Shown in pieces: positions 1 through 7,386 of a DNA stretch of 10,690 nucleotides. The notes below the pieces were generated by a model. The model saw nothing but the letters and a program-made list of their open reading frames with translations. It did not search any database and was not told the origin of the DNA. A program made the position numbers and the translations under genes. Every line of letters starts with the position of its first letter. Position 1 is the first letter of the stretch. The stretch covers positions 1-10,690 of the forward strand of contig WGCB01000380.1 in NCBI GenBank assembly GCA_015494005.1, read 5' to 3'. This DNA is from Caldilineaceae bacterium (lineage in GTDB: Bacteria > Chloroflexota > Anaerolineae > Caldilineales > Caldilineaceae).

Positions 1-1
1 G

Positions 2-1090
2 CTCAACCGCTTCATCGGTGACCAGGTCACCCCGGTGCGGTTGGCCAGCCATCTGGCAGTGCTGGTCGTGGTGGCTCTGGTGTTGGTGCTGAGCCAGATG
101 GATCTCTCCTCCTGGCAGATCTCCTTGAGGGGCATGCCTGGTCTGGCTGACCAGGCCGAAGAGCCCCAGGTCGCCCTCCCCGGCTCTCCGGAGCTGGTGC
201 AGGCGCACAACAACGGCGAGAAAACGCTCCAACGGGCGGTCGTGCCTTTCTCTTCCACCCAGCAGGAAGCGGCCCAATCCGTCACGACGGCCAGCGACAT
301 CAGCACGGTCGTGGAGGAGATCACGGCCCCGCAGGCGCCGGAGATCCGGACCTACGTGGTGCGCCCCGGGGACACGGTGCTGGGCATTGCTGCCAAATTC
401 GGCCTGCGACCAGAGACCATCCAGTGGGCCAACCCCACCCTGGAATCCAACCCGGACCTGCTGCGGGTGGGTGATCGGCTGGTCATCCTGCCGGTGGACG
501 GGGCCCTGCACGTGGTCCAGCCCGGGGACACCCTCTCCTCCATCGCCACCAAGTACAAGGTGGAGACCCAGGCCATCGCGGACTACCCGCTGAACGGGCT
601 GGAGAGCATCAACACGCCCCTCTCCGTGGGAATGCAGTTGGTGATCCCCCACGGCATCAAGCCCTACATTCCGCGCCGGGTGGTGGCCTACAACGGGCCA
701 GCTCCGCAGGGGGCCACCAAGGGCAGTGGCGTCTTCGTCTGGCCCACCAGCGGCACCATCACCCAGCCTTTCTGGGGCGGCCACCGGGCCTTGGACATCG
801 GCGCATGGACAGGCACGCCGGTGAAGGCGGCGGATAGCGGCTACGTCATCGCGGCCAGGGCCGGCGGCTGGAACAGCGGCTACGGCACCATGGTGATGAT
901 CGACCACGGCAACGGCTTCGTGAGCCTATACGGGCACATGAACAGCATCTACGTGCGCCAGGGAGAGAGCGTGGCCAAGGGGCAGCAGATCGGCACCGTG
1001 GGCAACACGGGCCGCAGCACAGGCCCCCATCTCCACTTCGAGATCCGCTACCAGGGCGTGCCCCGCAACCCCTTCAACTACCTGCCCTAG
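2..1090 (+). CDS. LysM-LysM-M23 family cell-wall metallopeptidase, 5' end probably outside the window
   Basis: This is a membrane-anchored or exported peptidase that should cleave peptidoglycan peptide cross-links or activate other hydrolases outside the membrane. The frame is open to the window edge, with codons for LNRFIGDQVTP before a possible GTG start at 35, so the true start is probably upstream. Counting from that GTG, residues 5-20 form one hydrophobic segment (signal anchor). A low-complexity linker follows, then two LysM domains at about 105-153 (YVVRPGDTVLGIA) and 157-205 (HVVQPGDTLSSIA), which bind glycan. The C-terminal M23 domain (about 230-351) keeps every zinc or catalytic residue: H250 and D254 in HRALD, H301 in YGHM, and H332/H334 in GPHLHFE. 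It therefore looks active, unlike degenerate EnvC/NlpD-type activators. It converges on fumC at a shared terminator. The family call is firm; the exact bond cleaved and the start are uncertain. Confidence 0.93.
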   Translation, partial: LNRFIGDQVTPVRLASHLAVLVVVALVLVLSQMDLSSWQISLRGMPGLADQAEEPQVALPGSPELVQAHNNGEKTLQRAVVPFSSTQQEAAQSVTTASDISTVVEEITAPQAPEIRTYVVRPGDTVLGIAAKFGLRPETIQWANPTLESNPDLLRVGDRLVILPVDGALHVVQPGDTLSSIATKYKVETQAIADYPLNGLESINTPLSVGMQLVIPHGIKPYIPRRVVAYNGPAPQGATKGSGVFVWPTSGTITQPFWGGHRALDIGAWTGTPVKAADSGYVIAARAGGWNSGYGTMVMIDHGNGFVSLYGHMNSIYVRQGESVAKGQQIGTVGNTGRSTGPHLHFEIRYQGVPRNPFNYLP

Positions 1091-1114
1091 CCCACTCGGA
1101 GCAGAACCGCACAC

Positions 1115-1150
1115 GAAAATGCCCCGGTCGAGTCGACCGGGGCTTCTTTC
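1115..1150. terminator. Bidirectional Rho-independent terminator between the M23 peptidase and fumC
   Basis: A perfect 11-bp inverted repeat (1121-1131 and 1133-1143, arms GCCCCGGTCGA/TCGACCGGGGC) lies between two convergent genes. Realistically the inner bases form the loop. On the plus strand it is followed by TTCTTTC, and on the minus strand by ATTTTC, so it can end transcription from both sides. It lies 30 bp after the M23 stop and 57 bp after the fumC stop. Confidence 0.88.
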
Positions 1151-1199
1151 ATGGCCGGAAAAGCAGGGGAACAGCCGGCAGATTCCTGGAGAAAGACGG

Positions 1200-2591
<1,392 letters not shown>

Positions 2592-2596
2592 TCCAA

Positions 2597-2604
2597 CACC
2601 TCCT
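2597..2604 (-). promoter_or_regulatory. Strong Shine-Dalgarno site that fixes the fumC start
   Basis: The minus strand reads AGGAGGTG, a full match to the 16S rRNA tail, with 5 nt before the ATG at 2591. It rules out the longer upstream open frame that reaches 2651. Confidence 0.85.
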
Positions 2605-2699
2605 CGTGTGGATGCGTGTACGTGAATGTTGCGCTCAAAACAGTGCTGCAAATCGGCCCAGAGGCCAATTCTCGTCCGTTTTCTCAGGGCACATTTCCA

Positions 2700-2714
2700 C
2701 TACAACAATTGTAG
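2700..2714. promoter_or_regulatory. Perfect palindrome (possible operator) overlapping a putative fumC -10 box
   Basis: The sequence CTACAACAATTGTAG is a perfect 6-3-6 inverted repeat about 110 bp before the fumC start. On the minus strand it contains TACAAT (2713-2708), a good -10 hexamer, but no convincing -35 lies 16-18 bp upstream. An AT-rich palindrome over a promoter in otherwise GC-rich DNA suggests a dimeric repressor site. Its look (TACAA...TTGTA) is in the range of MarR/OhrR-type operators. The regulator is not in this window, and both the promoter and operator roles are inference. Confidence 0.4.
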
Positions 2715-2767
2715 CACTTTTCACAAAGGGGTGCACGTCTCGCTGCCTGCGAAAAAGCCACCCCCAA

Positions 2768-2798
2768 TGAAAAATCCGCCTCGAAGGAAGAGGCGGAT
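2768..2798 (-). terminator. Rho-independent terminator after the permease genes
   Basis: The perfect 9-bp stem ATCCGCCTC/GAGGCGGAT (2790-2798 with 2774-2782) has a 7-nt loop. On the minus strand it ends in a run of five T (2774-2770), then CATT. It lies 38 bp past the stop of the second permease and separates it from fumC. Confidence 0.88.
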
Positions 2799-2835
2799 GG
2801 AAGACGGCGCGGACAGAACAGCTCCCGAGGAGGGC

Positions 2836-3792
2836 CTACCGCTCCCCTCGGACATAGGGGATGCCCAGGGCAGCCGGTGCGCCCAGGCGGCGGCTCACGT
2901 TCTCGTAGACGGTGATGACCGTGAGCACGATGATGGTGAGAATGTAGGGCATCATGGCCAGCACGGCCGCGGGGATGACGCTCCCCCCGGCGGCCTGGAG
3001 CCGGAACTGGATGGCGTTCACCCCGCCGAAGAGGATGGCCCCCAGCACGGCCCGGAAGGGGTCCCAGGTGGCGAAGATGACCAGGGCGATGGCGATCCAG
3101 CCCCGGCCGCCAGTGAGGTTCTCCGTCCAGCCCGGGGTGTAGGCCAGGCTCAGGTGAGCTCCTCCCAGCCCCATGAGCATCCCCCCGCCGATGGTGGCCA
3201 GGTAGCGCACCCGGGCCACAGAAACGCCCATGGCGTCGGCCGTGTCCGGGCTTTCCCCCACGGCCCGCAGATGCAGGCCCAGGCGGGTCCGGTAGAGGAG
3301 GTAGCTGGCCACCGGCACCAGGATGTACATGAGGTAGACCAGGAGATCCTGGCTGAAGAGGGCCTCGCCCACCACCGGGATCTGGCTGAGGCCGGGGATG
3401 GGGACCTCGGAGAATTTGGGGCCCACCAGACCCACCAGGGGCTTGCCCTCCGGCCCCAGGCGCTGGCCCAGGAAGCTGCTCAGGCCGATGCCGAAGAGGG
3501 TGAGGGCCAGGCCGCTCACCACCTGATCCGCCCGCAGGGTGACGGAGAGGAAGGCGTGGATGGTGGCCAGGACACCTCCCACCAGCATGGCCACGATCAC
3601 CGCCAGGAGGAGACTGCCGGTGTGGAACGCGGTGGCGAAGGCGGTCACCGCGCCCATGATCATGATGCCCTCCAGCCCCAGGTTCAGGACGCCGGAGCGT
3701 TCGGTGAAGATCTCCCCCACCGAGGCGAAGACCAGGGAGGTGCCGGCCTGGATGGTCACGGCCAGGATAGAAACAAGCAGAGCAAGGGACAT
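2836..3792 (-). CDS. ABC transporter permease, BMP/nucleoside-type (NupQ-like)
   Basis: This integral membrane protein of 318 residues should form one half of the channel of an importer of the branched-chain amino acid/ribose permease superfamily (BPD_transp_2). It has about eight to ten hydrophobic segments. The segment ERSGVLNLGLEGIMIMGA (31-48) is typical of the NupQ/YufQ subgroup, whose studied members import nucleosides with BmpA-type lipoproteins. The cytoplasmic loop with RAVGESPDTADAMGVSVARVRYLA (about 176-199) is the expected ATPase-contact region. The ATG at 3792 is chosen because homology starts at MSLALL and AGGAGAA lies 7 nt upstream; the longer open frame reads into the preceding permease gene. 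It follows the partner permease after 79 bp and ends before a terminator. The family is firm, the substrate inferred. Confidence 0.9.
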   Translation of the reverse strand: MSLALLVSILAVTIQAGTSLVFASVGEIFTERSGVLNLGLEGIMIMGAVTAFATAFHTGSLLLAVIVAMLVGGVLATIHAFLSVTLRADQVVSGLALTLFGIGLSSFLGQRLGPEGKPLVGLVGPKFSEVPIPGLSQIPVVGEALFSQDLLVYLMYILVPVASYLLYRTRLGLHLRAVGESPDTADAMGVSVARVRYLATIGGGMLMGLGGAHLSLAYTPGWTENLTGGRGWIAIALVIFATWDPFRAVLGAILFGGVNAIQFRLQAAGGSVIPAAVLAMMPYILTIIVLTVITVYENVSRRLGAPAALGIPYVRGER

Positions 3793-3798
3793 GGAAAG

Positions 3799-3824
3799 CT
3801 TCTCCTGAAAACTTCTCCTGAAAA
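3799..3824 (-). repeat. Tandem 13-bp duplication carrying two copies of the ribosome-binding site
   Basis: The 13-mer CTTCTCCTGAAAA occurs twice back to back (3799-3811 and 3812-3824). On the minus strand each copy contains AGGAGAA, so two Shine-Dalgarno-like sites precede the second permease, at 7 nt and 20 nt from its ATG. Only the nearer one has normal spacing. Confidence 0.85.
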
Positions 3825-3871
3825 ATGGCTGGAAAAGAACGAAAACGGCGCGAACAGGGACAACTCTCGAC

Positions 3872-5008
3872 TCAGCCGCTGGGCTCCACCTCCTCCACGG
3901 CCAGGGCCTCCTCCAGGACCACCTCCTCGGCGTAGGGGCGGACCAGGCGCAGGCGGTAGTTGACGAAGACATCCCCGCCCAGCACGAAGAAGAGGATGGA
4001 TCCCTGGAGGACGCCGGCCACCGCCGCGGGTAGCCCCATGGTGATCTGCAGCTGATCGCCGCCGGTGCTCAGCCCACCCAGGAGCACGCTCACCAGGAGG
4101 ACAGCCCAGGGGTTCAGCTTGGCCAGCCAGGCCACGATGATGGCGGTGAAGCCATCCCCCACCGCGATGCCGTTCTGGAGGCGATGGGCCACACCGGCCA
4201 CCTGGCTGAAACCGGCCAGGCCAGCCAGTCCGCCGCTGATGAGCATCACCAGCACGATGTTGCGGGCGATGTCCATGCCGGCGTAGCGGGCTGCCTGGGG
4301 ATTGTGGCCGATGACCCGGATCTCGTACCCCCACTTGGTCCGGTCCAGGACGATCCACAGCAGGAAGGCGGCCACGATGGCGATGACCAAACCGTAGTGG
4401 ACCCGACCGAAATCCAGGGGCAGCCGGGGCAGCCAGGCCGCCTCGGGGAACTGGGCCGTGCCCGGGAAGCCGAAGCCCTGGGGATCCTTCCAGGGGCCGG
4501 TGTAGAGGTACTGCATCCAGAGCAGGGCCACGTAGTTCAGCATGAGGGTGGTGATGATCTCGTTCACGTTCAGGTACGCCTTGAGGATGCCCGGGATCAG
4601 CCCCCAGATGGCCCCCGCGGCGAAAGCCAGGAGGAACATGAGGGGCAGGAAGGCCCAGCCCGGCAGGCCGCCGATGCGCTCCGGCAGGAACAGGGCCACC
4701 CAGGTGGCGGCGATGGCGCCCCAGGCCAGCTGCCCCTCCGCGCCGATGTTCCAGAAGAGCATGCGGAAGGCAATGCTCACAGCCAGGCCGGTCAGCATGA
4801 GTGGGATGGCCTTGACCATGGTCTCGCTCAGGCCGTAGGTGCTGCCGAAGGCTCCCTCGGCCATGGCCACGTAGGTTTCCCAGGGATTGGCCCCGAAGAT
4901 GGCCAGCAGGATGCCGCTGAAGACCAGGGCCAGGAGAATGGAGAGGATGGGAACGAGGAACTCCGCCGTTCGAGAGCGTTCCAGGCGTTTTTCGAGAACC
5001 AGTCGCAT
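3872..5008 (-). CDS. ABC transporter permease, BMP/nucleoside-type (NupP-like)
   Basis: This 378-residue membrane protein is the larger partner of the downstream permease, and the two should form a heterodimeric import channel. Diagnostic segments are FWNIGAEGQLAWGA (85-98) and LNVNEIITTLMLNYVALLWM (146-165), both characteristic of the YufP/NupP side of nucleoside importers. A loop at about 224-248 (TKWGYEIRVIGHNPQAARYAGMDIA) is the likely ATPase contact. An N-terminal basic stretch precedes the first membrane segment (about 17-38). The last 20 residues are unusually acidic (YAEEVVLEEALAVEEVEPSG). The ATG at 5008 is chosen because homology begins there. Its Shine-Dalgarno is weak (GAAGG, about 10 nt away), and the open frame upstream only shadows the kinase gene. 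Substrate is inferred from subgroup and from the nearby cytidine deaminase. No ATPase or binding-protein gene is adjacent. Confidence 0.9.
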   Translation of the reverse strand: MRLVLEKRLERSRTAEFLVPILSILLALVFSGILLAIFGANPWETYVAMAEGAFGSTYGLSETMVKAIPLMLTGLAVSIAFRMLFWNIGAEGQLAWGAIAATWVALFLPERIGGLPGWAFLPLMFLLAFAAGAIWGLIPGILKAYLNVNEIITTLMLNYVALLWMQYLYTGPWKDPQGFGFPGTAQFPEAAWLPRLPLDFGRVHYGLVIAIVAAFLLWIVLDRTKWGYEIRVIGHNPQAARYAGMDIARNIVLVMLISGGLAGLAGFSQVAGVAHRLQNGIAVGDGFTAIIVAWLAKLNPWAVLLVSVLLGGLSTGGDQLQITMGLPAAVAGVLQGSILFFVLGGDVFVNYRLRLVRPYAEEVVLEEALAVEEVEPSG

Positions 5009-5121
5009 AGAGTCCAGCCTTCGTGGAAGTGAGGTGGAGGTGGGATGGATGATGGAACGATGGATGGTCAACCAGCGACGGGGGAAGGATCGCTGAGTGA
5101 TCGGCAGGATGGTTCGGGCGC
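5009..5121 (-). other. 113-bp gap between kinase and permease genes
   Basis: I see no convincing terminator here. A short 6-bp hairpin around 5089-5103 (GATCGC/GTGATC, one G-T pair) lacks a T-run. The minus strand has TTGACC near 5070, but no good -10 at the right distance. The middle is a run of degenerate CCATC repeats (about 5039-5069). Read-through from the kinase gene into the permeases is possible. Confidence 0.4.
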
Positions 5122-6801
5122 TCAACTGGACATTTCGTCGTCCAGGGGCAGGGCCACGAAGACGGTGGTGCCCTTGCCCAGCTCGCTGCGCACCCAGATC
5201 TGGCCACCGTGGGCCTCCACGATGGCCCGCACCAGGAAGAGGCCCAGCCCTGCGCCGGCTGTGCTGCGCCGCAGGCTGCTGTCCACCCGGTAGAAGCGGT
5301 CGAAGATGTTGGGCAGCTCGCTCTCCGGGATGCCCACGCCCTGGTCGGCCACGTAGATCACCACCCGGCGCTGGGTTTTGCCGTCCTGGGGTTTCTCCTC
5401 CACCCAGGCCCCGATGCGGATCACCCCGCCCTCCGGCGAGTATTTCAGCGCGTTGTTCAGCAGGTTGGTGAAGACCTGGCGCAGTCGCTCCTCGTCCCCG
5501 GAGATGATGGGCAGATCCTCGGGCAGGTCCAGCTCGATGCGATGCTTGTCCGTCTGGGTGGCGTAGTCTCGGACCAGGCGCTCCAAGAGCCGGCGCAGGT
5601 CCACGTCGGCGATGTCCAGGTGCAGGCCACCAGCCTGGATCCGGCTCACGTCCAGCAGGGTGTCGATGAGGGACTCCAGCCGGTCCGCCTCTTCCTCGAT
5701 GATCTGCAGGCCTTGCCGGGCCGTCTCCGGGTCCCATTCCGCGTCGGGTCGGGCCAGGGTCTGGGCATAGCCCTTGATGATAGCCACCGGGGTCTTCAGC
5801 TCGTGGCTGATGATGGAGACGAAGGTGGACTTGGTCTCCTCCTCTTCCCGGAAGCGGGTGATGTCCATCACGTTGACGATGATGTAAACCAGCTGCTTGT
5901 TCTCGTCGAAAATGGGCGTGAAGGTCACGGCCAGGGAGATGTGTCCCCCACCTGGGCGCTCCAGATCCCCCTCGCAGCGGAAGCTCTGGTCGGAGCCAGG
6001 CTCCAGGGGCGCGTCCTCCTGGCAGAGGTTGGTTCCCTCCACGTTCTGCAGGGGCAGGATCTGGTGACAGGCTTTGCCCACCGCCTCGTAGGGGGCCATG
6101 CCGATGAGGGCGGCCATGGCCTGGTTGATCACCTGCACCCGCCGGTCCGGGTCCAGGATCATGATGCCGTCCGCGGTGTGCTCGATGATGGTGGCCAGGA
6201 CGCTCCGCTCCTGGGCCAGCTGCTGGTAGAGGCGAGCGTTGCGCACGGCGATGGCGGCCTGGTCCGCGAAGCCCTGCAGGAATTCCCAGTCCAACTGGGA
6301 GAAGGACGTGTCCCCACCGAAAAGGTAGATCACCCCCAGCAGCTCGTCCTCAAAGAGGAGGGGCAGGGCGATGACCGAGCCCAGCTGCACCCCCAGCCGC
6401 TGCTCCACCTGGCGCACCCGGGCTTGAAGGTCCCGGATGTAGAGTTCGCCCGAGGGACCAATGGCCACCTCGTCGAAGTCCGTGGCCACGTCTGGGCTGG
6501 TCAGATGGATGTCCTCCAGCAGGGGCTGGAAGGCGGGCAGCAGTTTGGCTGGGATGCCGTAGATGGCCCGGACCTGGAAGCGGGCCTGGTTTTCGGGAGG
6601 GTGAATGGGTCGGCCCAGCAGGGTGGGATCCTCCCGCAGGACGATCATGCCGGCAGGGCAGCGGACCATCTCCGCGGCGCTGGCCAGGATCAGCCGCAGC
6701 AGGCTCGGGAGGTCCAGGCGCGAGGTCATGGCCCGGGTGATCCGCAGGAGATACTCCCGTTGGCGCAGCTGGTGAGCAGTGACCAGAGCCGGTACGTTCA
6801 T
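5122..6801 (-). CDS. Soluble GAF-PAS sensor histidine kinase
   Basis: The 559-residue protein is a two-component sensor kinase with no membrane segment, so it should sense a cytoplasmic signal. Domain order: short N-terminal helix; GAF (about 28-195); PAS (about 201-318, ADGIMILDPDRRVQVINQAM); HisKA with the phosphoacceptor H333 in ISHELKTP; HATPase_c (about 435-553) with N-box TNLLNNALKYSP (445-456), G1 box DQGVGIP (486-492) and G2 box GAGLGLFL (516-523). All catalytic boxes are intact. The PAS domain has three cysteines (245, 260, 276), but no defined cofactor motif. No response regulator is encoded nearby, so its partner is unknown. It lies between cdd and the permease pair on the same strand. 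The ATG at 6801 has no Shine-Dalgarno; a promoter directly abuts it. Family is firm, signal and target unknown. Confidence 0.94.
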   Translation of the reverse strand: MNVPALVTAHQLRQREYLLRITRAMTSRLDLPSLLRLILASAAEMVRCPAGMIVLREDPTLLGRPIHPPENQARFQVRAIYGIPAKLLPAFQPLLEDIHLTSPDVATDFDEVAIGPSGELYIRDLQARVRQVEQRLGVQLGSVIALPLLFEDELLGVIYLFGGDTSFSQLDWEFLQGFADQAAIAVRNARLYQQLAQERSVLATIIEHTADGIMILDPDRRVQVINQAMAALIGMAPYEAVGKACHQILPLQNVEGTNLCQEDAPLEPGSDQSFRCEGDLERPGGGHISLAVTFTPIFDENKQLVYIIVNVMDITRFREEEETKSTFVSIISHELKTPVAIIKGYAQTLARPDAEWDPETARQGLQIIEEEADRLESLIDTLLDVSRIQAGGLHLDIADVDLRRLLERLVRDYATQTDKHRIELDLPEDLPIISGDEERLRQVFTNLLNNALKYSPEGGVIRIGAWVEEKPQDGKTQRRVVIYVADQGVGIPESELPNIFDRFYRVDSSLRRSTAGAGLGLFLVRAIVEAHGGQIWVRSELGKGTTVFVALPLDDEMSS

Positions 6802-6836
6802 GGGGGAAAGATAACAAAGAGGCGGGGAAAAGTCAA
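6802..6836 (-). promoter_or_regulatory. Promoter abutting the kinase start, predicting a leaderless mRNA
   Basis: On the minus strand, TTGACT (6836-6831, five of six consensus) is followed after exactly 17 nt by TATCTT (6813-6808, four of six). Only 6 nt (TCCCCC) then separate the -10 from the ATG at 6801. Normal sigma-70 spacing puts transcript position +1 on the A of the ATG. No purine-rich Shine-Dalgarno exists in the gap, which agrees with leaderless translation. The hexamers and spacing are seen directly; the use of this promoter is inferred. Confidence 0.6.
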
Positions 6837-6842
6837 TGAAAT

Positions 6843-6879
6843 GACCCAGGTAAGGGGACGCGTGGCCCCAACCTGGGTC
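6843..6879 (-). terminator. Strong hairpin, probable terminator after cdd and just upstream of the kinase promoter
   Basis: The 9-bp arms GACCCAGGT/ACCTGGGTC (6843-6851 and 6871-6879) enclose a further GGGG/CCCC pairing. On the minus strand the stem is followed by ATTTCATT, a poor but usable U-rich tail, and by the kinase -35 box 6 nt further on. It could stop cdd transcripts, or serve as a regulator site above the kinase promoter. Confidence 0.5.
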
Positions 6880-6883
6880 GGGG

Positions 6884-6931
6884 AAAAAAACAGGGTCCGA
6901 TCGCCTTCCGCCTCCCTGCGGGGGAGGGCGA
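6884..6931 (-). terminator. GC-rich hairpin then T7 run directly after cdd
   Basis: TCGCC (6901-6905) pairs with GGCGA (6927-6931), and CCTCCC (6911-6916) with GGGAGG (6922-6927, sharing one base), giving an imperfect hairpin 6 bp after the cdd stop. On the minus strand a run of seven T (6890-6884) follows only after about 10 further bases, so it is not a textbook terminator. It also resembles the CTCCCTGCGGGAG-type hairpins that are common between genes in many bacteria. Confidence 0.35.
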
Positions 6932-6937
6932 CAGGGG

Positions 6938-7333
6938 TTAGAGGAGCTGCTCCCCGGTGAAGGAGTCTGGCAGGAGTTCCGCCACCGTGGTGGCCCGGAA
7001 GTTCCCTACCGCGTCGCTGATGTAGACCACCATGTCGGGGCCCAGCTCGGCCATCACCTGCCGGCAGATGCCGCAGGGGGATCCCCCGGTGGCGGTGGCC
7101 ACGGCCAGGGCCACGAACGTGCGCTTACCCTGGGCCACCGCGCTGGTCAGGGCCACCCGCTCCGCGCAGATGGTGGCCGGGTAGGAGGCGTTCTCCACGT
7201 TGCAGCCGGTGACCACCGTGCCGTCCTCGCAGAGGACCGCTGCCCCCACCCGGTAGCGGCTGTAGGGGGCATAGGCCTGCTTGCGGGCTTCCAAGGCCTG
7301 CTGGATCAACGTCTCCGGTGTGAATTCGGTCAT
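6938..7333 (-). CDS. cdd: Cytidine deaminase
   Basis: This 131-residue enzyme should deaminate cytidine and deoxycytidine to the uridine forms in pyrimidine salvage, as a small homotetramer with one zinc per subunit. It has the normal length for the tetrameric class. The zinc site is complete: C56 and catalytic E58 in CAERVAL, and C87/C90 in SPCGICRQ. The substrate-binding segment GCNVENASY (43-51) and YSRYRVGAA (24-32) are also typical. The ATG at 7333 is chosen because GGAGGAGG lies 6 nt upstream and homology starts there; the longer frame reads into the preceding CBS gene. It is probably the last gene of the glmU-CBS-cdd unit (53-bp gap). Its closeness to the nucleoside-type permeases on the same strand fits a salvage role. 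Confidence 0.96.
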   Translation of the reverse strand: MTEFTPETLIQQALEARKQAYAPYSRYRVGAAVLCEDGTVVTGCNVENASYPATICAERVALTSAVAQGKRTFVALAVATATGGSPCGICRQVMAELGPDMVVYISDAVGNFRATTVAELLPDSFTGEQLL

Positions 7334-7339
7334 CCTGGG

Positions 7340-7347
7340 CCTCCTCC
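7340..7347 (-). promoter_or_regulatory. Ribosome-binding site of cdd
   Basis: The minus strand reads GGAGGAGG with 6 nt to the ATG at 7333. It supports the short, 131-residue form of the protein. Confidence 0.8.
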
Positions 7348-7386
7348 GGGCTGAGAAATGCGATTGGACGGCGGGGTTTCCCGGGT

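Noticed and set aside
2626..3963. Plus-strand open frame opposite the second permease
   Set aside because: The product is low-complexity His/Gly/Glu/Asp sequence typical of the complement of a membrane-protein gene.
5039..5069. Degenerate GATGG repeats in the kinase-permease gap
   Set aside because: The units are short and irregular, with no equal spacing, so this is neither CRISPR nor a clear iteron array.
3872..5737. One long frame that would join kinase-region sequence to the first permease
   Set aside because: The part before 5008 is out of frame with the real kinase and is Pro/Gly/Arg-rich. The permease family start at 5008 is clear.
5209..6960. Long plus-strand open frame opposite the histidine kinase, about 583 codons
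   Set aside because: It has the same antisense composition bias, with no recognisable domain and no start signals; it also covers the kinase promoter.
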